Shown: positions 16,553-25,592, counted from the first letter of the stretch. The stretch: 64,000 bases of DNA from Prevotella sp. (GCA_017548275.1 JAFZAH010000040.1:124001-188000), one strand, 5' to 3'. Numbers and translations are program-made. The notes: generated by a model not told the origin, from the letters alone.

Positions 16553-17929
16553 TTATTTGACGCTTTGGTCCCAATCAACGCCTGCCGTGCCGTTATGTCC
16601 TGTCAGTTCGATAAGGAAGTTCTTGGCGGCAAAGAACGGTTTGAGTTCAACTTGGATATTGATGTCTTTGGTTTTGGGATCCTGGTTGATGCCTTTGAGA
16701 CTGTAGTTCTCAATGAGTTTGCCAGGTCCTTTGTAGTCGCTGAGGAAGTCGTGCACAGCCTGTTGCAACTCAGCCTTAACCTGTGAATTCCAGTTGACGA
16801 AGGCCTCGTCGTTGAAGAAGTTCTGGAACACCTTTCCAATCCAGTCGAACACACGGACGATAGGATACTCTTGCAGACCGAGAGTAGCGCCATTATAGAG
16901 CGAACGGTTTGAGAACGCCATGGTGCGCCCATCCTCTTCTACCATAGGAATGACGCCTTGGTCGATAAGTGCGGCAATCTCTGATTTTCTCAGGTCCAGT
17001 CTTGCGCCTTTCACATTGCTGAGCGTGCCGTATTTCTTACCCGCAGCGCCTTGAGCAATGACGATCTCGTCGGTATTAGTCATTCTGCCAGCCAAAGCAG
17101 CCGAACCAGGTATATAGAGGTCATCGTCTTCGTCAGCAAGTTCTGACTTTTTGCGCCCGAGAAGGTAATTACATGTCATAACAACATTGGCCAGATGAGC
17201 ATCCTGTCCCTGAAGTTCGGCGTCATCGAGTTCATCTTTAAGCATGCTGAAGTTCTGGCTGTCCTTAAAGTCAGTAACCATGAGCACTTTGTTGCGGTAA
17301 GCGGTGTCAGACCACATTCTCACTGTTACGGCATCGCCAAGATAACCAGGAACGACGAGCAGGCTATAGTTGTTTTTGAGGTTGAGGCGGTCATAGTAGC
17401 GTTCAAGTTCCTCACGTATAGCGATGGTGTCCTCGGAATCGTGCTCTGTGAGTTCCTCTTTGTTGACATTCATCAGAGTGATGCAGTCGATTTTGCCCTG
17501 TCCGGCGTTGGCGAAGAAAGAATCGAGCGAGCGGTAGGTCACCTCGAGTTTTTTCACCTCTTCATGAATATTAAAGAGATTGTTTTTAAGATTTTCCTCG
17601 GCCTTATCTCTTTTTGCTGCGCATGACTCGATAATCTGCATGGGGTCTTTCTCCTCGCCTTCGAGCAGTGCCACCCACTGTTCAAGTTCTTTTTTCAGTT
17701 TTTTCCTGCTGTCAGCATAAGCAGAGTCGGAAAGGAAAATGTTCTTAACCGCTTTTCTTCTCGGATCCATGTTCTCGACGCCTTTTATAAGACCTTTCAC
17801 GAGTTGGAATCCGCCATACTTATTGAGTCCTCCAAGACTGTCTTGCAACAATTTGGCAGGATCCTCTATTTTCTGTCTCTCTTGCAGTTGCATACCTTCT
17901 GCAAGTTCTTCTTTTTTCATTTCTTCCAC
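16553..17929 (-). CDS. tssC: T6SS contractile sheath large subunit TssC
   Basis: 458 aa, the usual size for Bacteroidetes TssC. Recognisable segments are VVPGYLGDAVTVRMWSD, ANVVMTCNYLLGRKKSELADEDDDLYIPGSAALAGRM, and a C-terminal domain from about 390 onwards (FNDEAFVNWNSQVKAELQQAVHDFL, VELKPFFAAKNFLIELTGH). TssC and TssB form the sheath that contracts around the Hcp tube; ClpV later disassembles it. The gene follows tssB by 95 bases. Confidence 0.94.
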   Translation of the reverse strand: MEEMKKEELAEGMQLQERQKIEDPAKLLQDSLGGLNKYGGFQLVKGLIKGVENMDPRRKAVKNIFLSDSAYADSRKKLKKELEQWVALLEGEEKDPMQIIESCAAKRDKAEENLKNNLFNIHEEVKKLEVTYRSLDSFFANAGQGKIDCITLMNVNKEELTEHDSEDTIAIREELERYYDRLNLKNNYSLLVVPGYLGDAVTVRMWSDTAYRNKVLMVTDFKDSQNFSMLKDELDDAELQGQDAHLANVVMTCNYLLGRKKSELADEDDDLYIPGSAALAGRMTNTDEIVIAQGAAGKKYGTLSNVKGARLDLRKSEIAALIDQGVIPMVEEDGRTMAFSNRSLYNGATLGLQEYPIVRVFDWIGKVFQNFFNDEAFVNWNSQVKAELQQAVHDFLSDYKGPGKLIENYSLKGINQDPKTKDINIQVELKPFFAAKNFLIELTGHNGTAGVDWDQSVK

Positions 17930-18024
17930 GATGATGAAATATTTAAAAGTTTGATAATTTAGATGATAAATTAAAACGATGCTTCGGTATTTAACCTCTT
18001 CCTATGACGGGCATTGGAAGATTC

Positions 18025-18480
18025 CTACTCGGCATCCTCTAGTTCTGCGAGCAGTGCTTTGAGCGCATCTTTAAGGTTACCTCTTGCGGCCTCGTCTTTC
18101 AGTGTATTACGGAGAGTCTTGTTTTTCTCCAATTGTCTGATGACGGAATTGAACGCATCAATCTTCGCTTTTTCTTCGCTCAGCAGTTCGCTTTGGGCGA
18201 TAAGTTGATCATCTTCGAAGTCTTTGATTGACTTGAAGTCGAAATCTTCAAACGCGGCACCACCCTCTTCTGTCTCAAGAGCCACGCCTTTCTTACCAGG
18301 CTGATAATGCTCGAACACTTCTTTCATGTTTTTGGGTTTGAACCCTTCTCTTTCCTCGTCGGTGTTGGGAGCCTCGTCAGTGAATTGGTCAGCATAGAGT
18401 GTTCTGTTTTGCGGGAACTCAATGATACCGTCCTGTGCCTCTGCATCCAGCACTTTTGAGATAACTGTTTTTTTTGCCAT
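18025..18480 (-). CDS. tssB: T6SS contractile sheath small subunit TssB
   Basis: 151 aa, Bacteroidetes-type TssB. It starts MAKKTVISKVLDAEAQDGIIEFP and contains FKPKNMKEVFEHYQPGKKGV and FEDFDFKSIKDFEDDQLIAQSELL, followed by a helical C-terminus (LSEEKAKIDAFNSVIRQLEKNKTLRNTL). It partners TssC in the sheath. It sits between tssH (60-base gap) and tssC, the expected order. Confidence 0.93.
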   Translation of the reverse strand: MAKKTVISKVLDAEAQDGIIEFPQNRTLYADQFTDEAPNTDEEREGFKPKNMKEVFEHYQPGKKGVALETEEGGAAFEDFDFKSIKDFEDDQLIAQSELLSEEKAKIDAFNSVIRQLEKNKTLRNTLKDEAARGNLKDALKALLAELEDAE

Positions 18481-18540
18481 GATTATTGTTATTTAAGTGA
18501 TTAGGTATTATTTCTATAGAATGATAAACATATAAGGAAA

Positions 18541-20829
18541 TTAACCCTCCACTGGAACATCAGGAGATTCGGGAGCATCCGGTGTGTCGATTTCCCATAC
18601 TATTTCTTTTTTCTCCTCATCGTATTTCATAGTGACGGTGTCACCGGGAGCAATGTCGCCTGAAATGATGAGTTTAGAAAGCGGCCGGCGTATTTCCTTT
18701 CTAATGATACCGAGGATGGGGCGCGCACCGTAATGAGCATTGAATCCCACTCTTGTGACATATTTGCGTGCCGTTTCATCGATGACAAGTTCGATGTTCT
18801 GCTCTTTAAGCGTCTTGAGCAGGTTTTTGATATGGATGTCAAAGATACGGTCAATCATTTCAGTGGTAATGGGCGAGAACGGCACAATCTCTGTGAGACG
18901 GGCAAGGAATTCCGGACGGAACTGCCCTTGCATCACCTCAAGCAACTGATCATGTGTGGGCACCTTACCTTCGCCAAATGATTTGAAGATGTATTCGCTA
19001 CCTATATTGGATGTGAAGATGATGAGCGAGTTAGAGAAGTCGCCTACCCTACCGAGACGGTCATGCAGTTTTCCTTCGTCAAGAATTTGCAGGAATAGGT
19101 CGAACACCGACTTGTGGGCTTTTTCAATTTCGTCGAAGAGTACGACAGAATAAGGATGCTGGCGAATCTGATTGACAAGCAATCCACCCTCCTCATATCC
19201 GACATATCCCGGAGGTGCGCCATAAAGCAATGCCACGGAGTGCTCCTCTTTGTATTCTGACATATCGAAACGCAACATAGCCGTCTCATCGTTGAAAAGG
19301 AAGTCAGCAAGTGACTTAGCCAATTCAGTCTTACCTGTACCTGTCGGTCCGAGGAAGAAGAACGAGCCCATGGGCTGTCCTTTCTTGTTCAGTCCAGATC
19401 TCGACTCGTAGATTGCATCGAGAATGCTCTTTACGGCATGGTTCTGACCAACTACCCTTTTATGTAGTATATCAGCGGCATTGGAGAGTTTCTCGCGCTC
19501 CTCTGACTGTATGTTACCCATGGGAATACCCGTCATCTTCGAGACCACGTCACGTACCGCTTCTTTTTGCAGCCGCTCTTTCTTATCAGTTTCGTTGTTC
19601 TCAAGCACCGCCATCTCGTTGGCTATTTTAAGTGAAGCCATGGCTCTGTCGAGCAAGTCGAGGGCCGATGATGGCAGATGCCTGTCGGGCATATAACGTT
19701 TGGCAAGTCTGACGATTTCCGCAGGCACGTCTTCCGCTATGGGCAGCCCATGAAATTCCTCATATGCGTCTTTTCTGTTCTCGAGGATAATCACAGCCTG
19801 CTCCTCAGACGGCTCTTCTACTGTCATTTTCTCAAAGAAGGATGTCAGTTCCTTATCTTTCTCAATGTCTTTAGTAAATCCGTCGATGGTAGAGGTCAGC
19901 ATCACTTGCAACATATTTTTCGACAACAGTTTCTTCAGTCCAGGCAGTATGCCATTAAGTACAGACTGTTTGTCCTCCACGCGGTGGAAATTCTCCACAA
20001 CGAGCAGCGGTTGTGTCAGTGACGCCAAAGCTTCGGTGACTTGTTTGAAACGGTCCTCAATCTCACCTTTATAACTGACACCCTGACTCAACGCAATGAG
20101 GTCAAGTTCGTAAGGTTGCAATGCCTTGAGCGAGGCGGGTACTTCCTGCCGGGAGAGTCTTTGCAAAATGGCATGTATAAGACTGGTCTTACCCACACCG
20201 GTTTCACCTACTATAAGCACATTCGCCCTGTCTTTTCGCGCCAACACCTCGACGATGGATCTAATTTCGCTGTCAAATCCCGTGATATCAGTCTGAGGTA
20301 TGGCATCAAGCATTGACACACAATAATCAGAGTCTGCCGCCATGGAAGCCACACCCGCTTTCTGTTCTGCCGAAACTGTCTTCACTGGTGCTGCACTTCC
20401 GAGTGTACTCATTACTTTGTCTGCTTGTAGCGGGAGGGTTTTCAACTGTTCGTATGAGAATCCGATGCCAGGTGTGACAAGAGCGGCCAACAGACAAACG
20501 GCGTTGATTTCGGGCAATCCGTATTTCTCGCTGATTTCTACAGCCTGGGCCACGACGGCTTCAGACTCTCGTGAGAGGTCGAACCCCTTCATGGCGTATG
20601 GCGACTTGTCGCACTGTCGCATCCTCACATCAGCCCAATCGACCATATAATAATAGTCGGAGTCGAGCGTGTCCTCGATGAAATTGACCAGTCCGGCCTT
20701 TTTATGGAGCAGTGCCCTCAAGAGGTGCGCGGGTTCTACCTTTGGCGACTTGTTGTCGGTCGCAAACGACTGTGCAATATGCATCAGGTCGAAAGGCAGA
20801 TTCTCTAAATGCTTCGTGTACTTACTCAT
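18541..20829 (-). CDS. tssH: T6SS sheath-recycling AAA+ ATPase ClpV (TssH)
   Basis: 762 aa, Clp/Hsp100 class with two AAA modules. The N-domain is MSKYTKHLENLPFDLMHIAQ onwards. The first Walker A is GETGVGKT (208-215). The first Walker B position reads LLVVEN (275-280) rather than the usual hhhhDE, so D1 may bind but hydrolyse ATP poorly. The linker has HLPSSALDLLDRA. The second module is intact: GPTGTGKT (494-501), VVLFDEIEKAH and TSNIGSE. It lacks the long ClpB middle coiled coil. Its role is to pull apart contracted TssBC sheath for reuse. It is second in the operon after the NusG-like gene. Confidence 0.93.
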   Translation of the reverse strand: MSKYTKHLENLPFDLMHIAQSFATDNKSPKVEPAHLLRALLHKKAGLVNFIEDTLDSDYYYMVDWADVRMRQCDKSPYAMKGFDLSRESEAVVAQAVEISEKYGLPEINAVCLLAALVTPGIGFSYEQLKTLPLQADKVMSTLGSAAPVKTVSAEQKAGVASMAADSDYCVSMLDAIPQTDITGFDSEIRSIVEVLARKDRANVLIVGETGVGKTSLIHAILQRLSRQEVPASLKALQPYELDLIALSQGVSYKGEIEDRFKQVTEALASLTQPLLVVENFHRVEDKQSVLNGILPGLKKLLSKNMLQVMLTSTIDGFTKDIEKDKELTSFFEKMTVEEPSEEQAVIILENRKDAYEEFHGLPIAEDVPAEIVRLAKRYMPDRHLPSSALDLLDRAMASLKIANEMAVLENNETDKKERLQKEAVRDVVSKMTGIPMGNIQSEEREKLSNAADILHKRVVGQNHAVKSILDAIYESRSGLNKKGQPMGSFFFLGPTGTGKTELAKSLADFLFNDETAMLRFDMSEYKEEHSVALLYGAPPGYVGYEEGGLLVNQIRQHPYSVVLFDEIEKAHKSVFDLFLQILDEGKLHDRLGRVGDFSNSLIIFTSNIGSEYIFKSFGEGKVPTHDQLLEVMQGQFRPEFLARLTEIVPFSPITTEMIDRIFDIHIKNLLKTLKEQNIELVIDETARKYVTRVGFNAHYGARPILGIIRKEIRRPLSKLIISGDIAPGDTVTMKYDEEKKEIVWEIDTPDAPESPDVPVEG

Positions 20830-20885
20830 TTTGTTATGTTATTAGATTGTTTGATGTCAGGGGTAAAGAATATAAAGTAATGATG

Positions 20886-21440
20886 TTAGTTCTTAGGTGT
20901 ATCGTCGACGAATTGGAGAAATGCAGGTGGAATAAAAGTAATAGCCACCGCAGCCAACCCTTCTAACTGTACGACAACATGTTTGTTGTTTTTTATTCTC
21001 TTGACAATACCTTCCACTCCTGCAAAAGTTCCCTCGATGACACGAACTCTTTTCCCTTCTTTACGTATGAAGTCGCTATATGTGAGAAACATTACGCTGT
21101 CATCTTGAACGGATGCCACCCGCATGAAATTCTCCATCTGGCGGTCGGGTACGGTCAGTATCTCTTTCTCGCCGTTTTGTTTGGGTTGCATGATATAACG
21201 CATGGGCAAGAGTTCCTGCCGCGTCATTTTGAGTTCGGTAAGTTGCTGTTGTGTGGAATGTACGAAAATGAGATTATGAATGGCAGGCTGGAGAACCCTC
21301 TTCTTTCCCTCCATGTCACCGCTCCACTGATATTGCATAGGCACGAAACATTCGACATTGCATGTTTCGAGATAGTCTTTCACCTTCAACTCACGGCGAT
21401 AGGTGACTCTCATAGGAAACCAATGCATCTCGTTGTTCAT
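20886..21440 (-). CDS. UpxY/NusG-like transcription antiterminator at the head of the T6SS operon
   Basis: 184 aa. NusG N-terminal domain: HWFPMRVTYRRELKVKDYLETCNVECFVPMQYQW, then an RNAP-contact region with HNLIFVHSTQQQL. The C-terminal KOW-like motif is KEGKRVRVIEGTFAGVEGIVKRIKNNKHVVVQLEGLAAVAITFIPPAFLQ. Bacteroidota use such NusG paralogues (UpxY) to read through long operons from their own leader. It is the first gene after the promoter at 21627-21658, with a leader of roughly 180 bases. This suggests it is needed for full-length transcription of the 21-kb T6SS plus Ubl run. An alternative start at the internal Met5 is possible. Confidence 0.85.
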   Translation of the reverse strand: MNNEMHWFPMRVTYRRELKVKDYLETCNVECFVPMQYQWSGDMEGKKRVLQPAIHNLIFVHSTQQQLTELKMTRQELLPMRYIMQPKQNGEKEILTVPDRQMENFMRVASVQDDSVMFLTYSDFIRKEGKRVRVIEGTFAGVEGIVKRIKNNKHVVVQLEGLAAVAITFIPPAFLQFVDDTPKN

Positions 21441-21626
21441 GGTATATCACTGACAATGGTCGTAGAAAACGGTGGAAACAAAAGAAGAGGGTCATCGCAT
21501 CATGGTATGCGAAGACAAATTTTATCGGGTTTTATTTAGTTTTAAGCATTCCATTTGCACTGATTTCCAGTTACAGAGATGATATGCTGATGTTTCCCTC
21601 CCTTCAATAGATAAGGTTTAACGATG

Positions 21627-21658
21627 CAAATATAAGAAATTATTAACAATTCAGCAAA
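21627..21658 (-). promoter_or_regulatory. Bacteroidota-type promoter for the T6SS/Ubl operon
   Basis: On the minus strand TTTG (21658-21655) is followed after exactly 20 bases by TATATTTG (21634-21627), a full match to the Bacteroidota consensus TTTG-N19-21-TAnnTTTG. Transcription would start near 21620, giving a leader of about 180 bases before the UpxY-like gene. Confidence 0.8.
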
Positions 21659-21666
21659 TAAAAAAG

Positions 21667-21709
21667 ACAAAAAAAACAGCAAAATGATTAAGTAGTTATC
21701 ACTTTGCTG
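21667..21709 (-). terminator. Intrinsic terminator of the tyrosine phosphatase gene
   Basis: Arms CAGCAAAATGATTAA (21677-21691) and TTATCACTTTGCTG (21696-21709) form a stem of about 13 pairs with minor mismatches and a GTAG loop. On the minus strand it is followed by eight T. It ends the phosphatase transcript just before the T6SS promoter. Confidence 0.7.
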
Positions 21710-21773
21710 CGTTGTTTTGCAAATACCTTACAAATTAACAAATAAAAGAGGTATTCTGTCCAAGAATAATTGG

Positions 21774-22265
21774 TTAATGAGCCAAAAACTCCAACAGTTG
21801 TTGGCAACCGTCCTCAATCAGATCAAGGGCAATATCAAAATCACGGTCGGTACCATAATATGGATCAGGTACGGACTGACGACCTTTGAATGTTTTGAAA
21901 TAATCTCTCATGCGGAGAACCTTATTTCGCTCTTCGTCATTACGCGCCATAGACGTGACAATACGGTAATTTTCTTCGTCCATGACAACGATATAGTCGA
22001 AACGGTCAAAATATGTAGCATTGAACTGTTGCCCGCGGCTATTGAGTTGATAGCCTCGACGAGCGGCGTGACGGCGCATACGACTGTCGGGTAACTCACC
22101 CACATGCCATGGACCGATGGCTGCAGAAGACACAGTGAAACGATGACTAAATCCATGCAATTCAATCAAATGACGCATGATTGCCTCTGCAGCAGGTGAA
22201 CGGCAAATATTACCGAGACAGATGAAAAGAATGTTCGTGGTCTTATAATTCTCTGACTTAGCCAT
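21774..22265 (-). CDS. Low-molecular-weight protein tyrosine phosphatase
   Basis: 163 aa from ATG at 22265. The catalytic P-loop CLGNICRSP (Cys16, Arg22) fits C-x5-R, and the general-acid Asp lies in VPDPYYG. The order P-loop first, DPY late is that of the arsenate reductase-like LMW-PTP fold. Substrates are unknown; in Bacteroidota such genes often regulate capsule tyrosine kinases or act on low-molecular substrates. It is divergent from the CobW-type gene and ends at its own terminator, so it is not part of the T6SS operon. Confidence 0.92.
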   Translation of the reverse strand: MAKSENYKTTNILFICLGNICRSPAAEAIMRHLIELHGFSHRFTVSSAAIGPWHVGELPDSRMRRHAARRGYQLNSRGQQFNATYFDRFDYIVVMDEENYRIVTSMARNDEERNKVLRMRDYFKTFKGRQSVPDPYYGTDRDFDIALDLIEDGCQQLLEFLAH

Positions 22266-22342
22266 GATAGTTATAATGATCAATTATTTGACAAAAGTAA
22301 TGGTTTTATACGAGATAAAGTGTGTTTTTGAGAAAAAAGTCC

Positions 22343-22350
22343 TACCTTTG
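22343..22350 (+). promoter_or_regulatory. Putative -7 element for the CobW-type gene
   Basis: TACCTTTG on the plus strand lies 31 bases before the ATG at 22381. The -33 TTTG is not clear at the expected spacing. On the opposite strand TACTTTTG (22299-22292 region) may serve the phosphatase. Confidence 0.5.
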
Positions 22351-22380
22351 CGCATCAAAAACGGAATAAAAGGAAACAAA

Positions 22381-23643
22381 ATGGAATTACAAGAAATACC
22401 TGTATTGCTGCTCACGGGGTATTTGGGCAGTGGAAAGACGACATTGGTCAACCGCATTCTCAACAATGAGCGCGGCATCAAATTCGCAGTGATTGTCAAC
22501 GATATCGGCGAGGTGAACATCGACGCCACATTGATTGAACAAGGCGGTGTCGTGGGCAAGAAAGACGAATCGTTAGTGGCACTGCAAAACGGCTGCATCT
22601 GCTGCACACTGAAGATGGACCTCATAGAGCAGTTGCGCGACATCATGCGTATGCGCCGATTCGACTATATCGTTATTGAGGCGAGCGGCATCTGCGAACC
22701 CGCCCCAATCGCCCAGACCATCTGCTCCATCCCGACGATGGGACCTAAATATCTGCGTGACGGCGTGGCACGCCTCGATTGTATCGTCACCGTGGTTGAC
22801 GCGCTCCGTATGAGGGATGAATTCGGCAATGGTCTCAATCTGCTCAAACAAAACATCGAAGAAGACGATATCGAAAATCTCGTCATCCAACAGATTGAAT
22901 TCTGCAACATCATCCTCCTGAACAAAGCATCTGAGGTGAGTGCACAAGAATTGGAACGTCTGCACCAAATTATACGTGCCTTACAGCCGAAAGCGGAAAT
23001 CATCAATTGTGACTACGGTGATGTGGACCTTGACCGAATACTCGGCACCGGGGCATTTGATTTCAATGATGTGGCGACCTCGGCCGCATGGATACAAGAG
23101 GTGGAAAAGCATCATGATGACGACGATGATGAAGAAGAGGAACACGACCATGTAGAGGAACACCATCACGGCCATGAGGATGACGACGATGATGAAGAGC
23201 ATGAGGAACACCATCACAGCGAGGGGCATCATCACCATCATCACCACCACCACGAACATGATGGCGGCGAGGTAGAGGAATATGGCATCGGTACATACGT
23301 GTATTACCGTCGCCAAGGATTTGATTTGGGATGGTTCGACGAATTTGTTGCGCGCAAATGGCCAAAGGGAGTGATTCGGTGCAAAGGCATCTGCTGGTTC
23401 CGTGATGAGCCCAATACTTGTTATGTATTTGAACAGGCAGGCCGTCAAGTGTCACTCCGCAATGCCGGCCAATGGTATGCCACAATGCCCGAAGATGAAT
23501 TGGCCGAACTGATGATGCGTGAACCAGGCTTACGTCGTGATTGGGACCAACAATACGGCGACCGTATGCAAAAACTGGTGTTTATCGGTCAACACCTTGA
23601 CCGTGAAAGTATCGAGAAAGAACTGGACCGCTGTCTGGATTAA
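22381..23643 (+). CDS. CobW/P47K G3E-family GTPase, putative zinc metallochaperone
   Basis: 420 aa from ATG at 22381 (RBS-like AAAGGAAAC upstream); a longer frame from 22264 has no support. Walker A is GYLGSGKTT (13-21), the metal-binding CxCC is NGCICCTLK, and Walker B/SAG and NKxD-like motifs (ILLNKAS) are present. Between about residues 242 and 297 is an extreme Asp/Glu/His tract, including nine consecutive His, a typical metal store in zinc-handling COG0523 members. The C-terminal CobW_C domain follows (YYRRQGFDLGWFDEFVARKWPKGVIRCKGICWF). No Zur site is evident. Zinc is the likeliest metal. Confidence 0.9.
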   Translation: MELQEIPVLLLTGYLGSGKTTLVNRILNNERGIKFAVIVNDIGEVNIDATLIEQGGVVGKKDESLVALQNGCICCTLKMDLIEQLRDIMRMRRFDYIVIEASGICEPAPIAQTICSIPTMGPKYLRDGVARLDCIVTVVDALRMRDEFGNGLNLLKQNIEEDDIENLVIQQIEFCNIILLNKASEVSAQELERLHQIIRALQPKAEIINCDYGDVDLDRILGTGAFDFNDVATSAAWIQEVEKHHDDDDDEEEEHDHVEEHHHGHEDDDDDEEHEEHHHSEGHHHHHHHHHEHDGGEVEEYGIGTYVYYRRQGFDLGWFDEFVARKWPKGVIRCKGICWFRDEPNTCYVFEQAGRQVSLRNAGQWYATMPEDELAELMMREPGLRRDWDQQYGDRMQKLVFIGQHLDRESIEKELDRCLD

Positions 23644-23670
23644 ACGACTTTCCGACCACAATACACCAAA

Positions 23671-23709
23671 TTAAAACAGAGACGTCAAATATTGACGTCT
23701 CTGTTTTAA
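23671..23709. terminator. Bidirectional intrinsic terminator
   Basis: A perfect 18-bp inverted repeat (23671-23688 and 23692-23709) with a 3-base loop, TTAAAACAGAGACGTCAA on one arm. T-rich on both ends, so it can end both the CobW gene (plus) and the aminotransferase operon (minus), whose stop is at 23710. Confidence 0.9.
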
Positions 23710-25023
23710 TTATAGCGGATTGTTTTCCGCAAAAATAGCCATCCGCTCTTCAAGTAGTTCGTACTGATTGTCGCGAATGAACGAAGTGCAGACCCTCAGA
23801 CCTTCCTGATGACTGCCTGTGGTAATGAGACAGATGGCACTGACACCATAATACATCAGTTCGTGTGCCAATTGCCCGCTTGTCATGCCTGGATAACCGA
23901 TAGTGAAATAGAACCCGTCGGCAATGGGTTCGCCGAGGTCAGTGTCATAGACCACACGGAATCCATGGCGGCAGAAGATCTCTTTCAGGCGATGGGCACG
24001 CCGTCCGTATTCAGCCACCTCAGAACGGAAATCATACTCCCCGTCGGCAGCGGCTTTGAGCATGGCAGCCATGGCGTATTGTGCACTGTGGCTGGTGCCA
24101 GACGACAATGCATAGAGCATACGAGTTGAGAAGACCAATCCGAAAGGCAATCCCTCATAACGCGCCGCCAAATCATCATAATGACGATGGAACAGGCTAT
24201 TACTAAGACAAGTGACGCCGATACGTTCACCCGCATAACTGAAGGCCTTTGACCCGCTGATAAGCAAGATGTAATTGTCAGTGTAACGAGCCACAGTGGG
24301 CTGATAGGGAGGTTGGAATGGTGTGCTCAAGTCCTTACGGAAATCCATGGCAAAATATGCCAAATCTTCCATGACTATTGCATCATAGCGTGTGGCGAGT
24401 GAGCCGATGGTCTGCAACTCCTGTTCACTCAGACAAATCCATGCCGGGTTATTGGGATTGCTATAGACAATAGCGCAGATATTCCCTTTTTTGAGATATG
24501 ACTCGAGTTTGGAGCCCAATTTCTCACCACGGAACTCGTAGACATCAAATGTCTCATACTTCACTCCCTGCACTTGCAATTGCATCTTCTGCACGGGAAA
24601 TCCCGGGTCGATAAAGAGTACGGTATCCTTCTTCTTGTCAGCTTGCGAACAAGTAAGGAACGAAGCGAATGTACCCTGCATGGAACCACAAACCGGCACA
24701 CACCCCTCTGGAGCGATATCAACGCCGATAAAAGCCTTGACAAAGCGAGATGCTTGCTTTTTCAGTTCGGGATAGCCCTGTATGTCAGGATAACTGTTGG
24801 CTATGCCATTGCTCAACGCATGGATTTGTGCCTCGACGCCCACCTTGGCTGCAGGTAGTCCGGGGATGCCCATCTCCATCTTGATGAACTCCACGCCAGA
24901 CTCCTTCTCTGCGAACGCGGCGATAGATTTCACCTCGCGGATTGTGGCTTTGGCAAAATCCTGAATGCCATAATCGCGTATGGCATCGTCAATGAGTTGT
25001 TTGCTGATAGGTGTCGGTTTCAT
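23710..25023 (-). CDS. PLP-dependent aminotransferase, class I/II
   Basis: 437 aa. Fold type I landmarks: YSNPNNPAWICLS, MEDLAYFAMDF with the PLP-ring Asp, and LISGSKAFSYAGERIG with the Schiff-base Lys and a phosphate-binding Arg. The ATGA overlap with iorB ties it to the indolepyruvate oxidoreductase. It most likely makes the aryl or branched 2-keto acid used by IorAB (aromatic amino acid to keto acid), or works in reverse for amino acid synthesis from aryl acetates. Substrate choice is inference from the operon. Confidence 0.87.
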   Translation of the reverse strand: MKPTPISKQLIDDAIRDYGIQDFAKATIREVKSIAAFAEKESGVEFIKMEMGIPGLPAAKVGVEAQIHALSNGIANSYPDIQGYPELKKQASRFVKAFIGVDIAPEGCVPVCGSMQGTFASFLTCSQADKKKDTVLFIDPGFPVQKMQLQVQGVKYETFDVYEFRGEKLGSKLESYLKKGNICAIVYSNPNNPAWICLSEQELQTIGSLATRYDAIVMEDLAYFAMDFRKDLSTPFQPPYQPTVARYTDNYILLISGSKAFSYAGERIGVTCLSNSLFHRHYDDLAARYEGLPFGLVFSTRMLYALSSGTSHSAQYAMAAMLKAAADGEYDFRSEVAEYGRRAHRLKEIFCRHGFRVVYDTDLGEPIADGFYFTIGYPGMTSGQLAHELMYYGVSAICLITTGSHQEGLRVCTSFIRDNQYELLEERMAIFAENNPL

Positions 25024-25592
25024 TTTTGTGCTTCCTTTCCTATGGCCAACGCTTTGATGTTCGCCTCGACGATTGCATCGCCTTTACGGGCAAACACCCG
25101 GCGAATGGCTGCCTCGAGTTTGTCGTATTCAATGCCTAATGCCTTTTGCGCCGCTCCGAGGAGGATGACATTTGCCGAGCGGGGCACACCGTTGTCCTTC
25201 GCCAACTTGTCGATATCAAAAGCGATGACATTGTTGATTTTGTTCAAATCTCGGCTGATGACCTCCATATCGGGATAATTAGGTATGTTAACGAACGGAT
25301 TGCTCGAAGTAATAATCCACCCGTCTTTCTTCAAATAGGGAAGATACCTGAGGGCCTCCATGGGTTCCATGGAAATAATCACGTCAGCCTGTCCTGTGGC
25401 AATCAAGTCGCTGGCAATGGGTTCTGACGAAATACGCAAATTGCTTTGCACGTCGCCTCCACGCTGTGACATTCCGTGAACTTCAGCCTGTTTGATATAA
25501 AGATTCTCGTTCATGGCGGCCTCACCTATAATAGCAGCGATGGAAAGGATGCCTTGTCCTCCCACTCCGCATAAGATAATATCAGTTTTCAT
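25020..25592 (-). CDS. iorB: Indolepyruvate ferredoxin oxidoreductase, beta subunit
   Basis: 190 aa. GVGGQGILSIAAIIGEAAMNENLYIKQAEVHGMSQRGGDVQSNLRI is the classical gamma/beta-domain signature of 2-keto acid ferredoxin oxidoreductases. It pairs with IorA to convert aryl pyruvates plus CoA to aryl acetyl-CoA, or the reverse carboxylation in anaerobes. It overlaps both neighbours by ATGA. Confidence 0.93.
   Translation of the reverse strand: MKTDIILCGVGGQGILSIAAIIGEAAMNENLYIKQAEVHGMSQRGGDVQSNLRISSEPIASDLIATGQADVIISMEPMEALRYLPYLKKDGWIITSSNPFVNIPNYPDMEVISRDLNKINNVIAFDIDKLAKDNGVPRSANVILLGAAQKALGIEYDKLEAAIRRVFARKGDAIVEANIKALAIGKEAQK

Noticed and set aside
22264-22380. Upstream start for the CobW-type gene
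   Set aside because: It overlaps the divergent phosphatase start and the promoter; the ATG at 22381 has a Shine-Dalgarno-like AAAGGAA.
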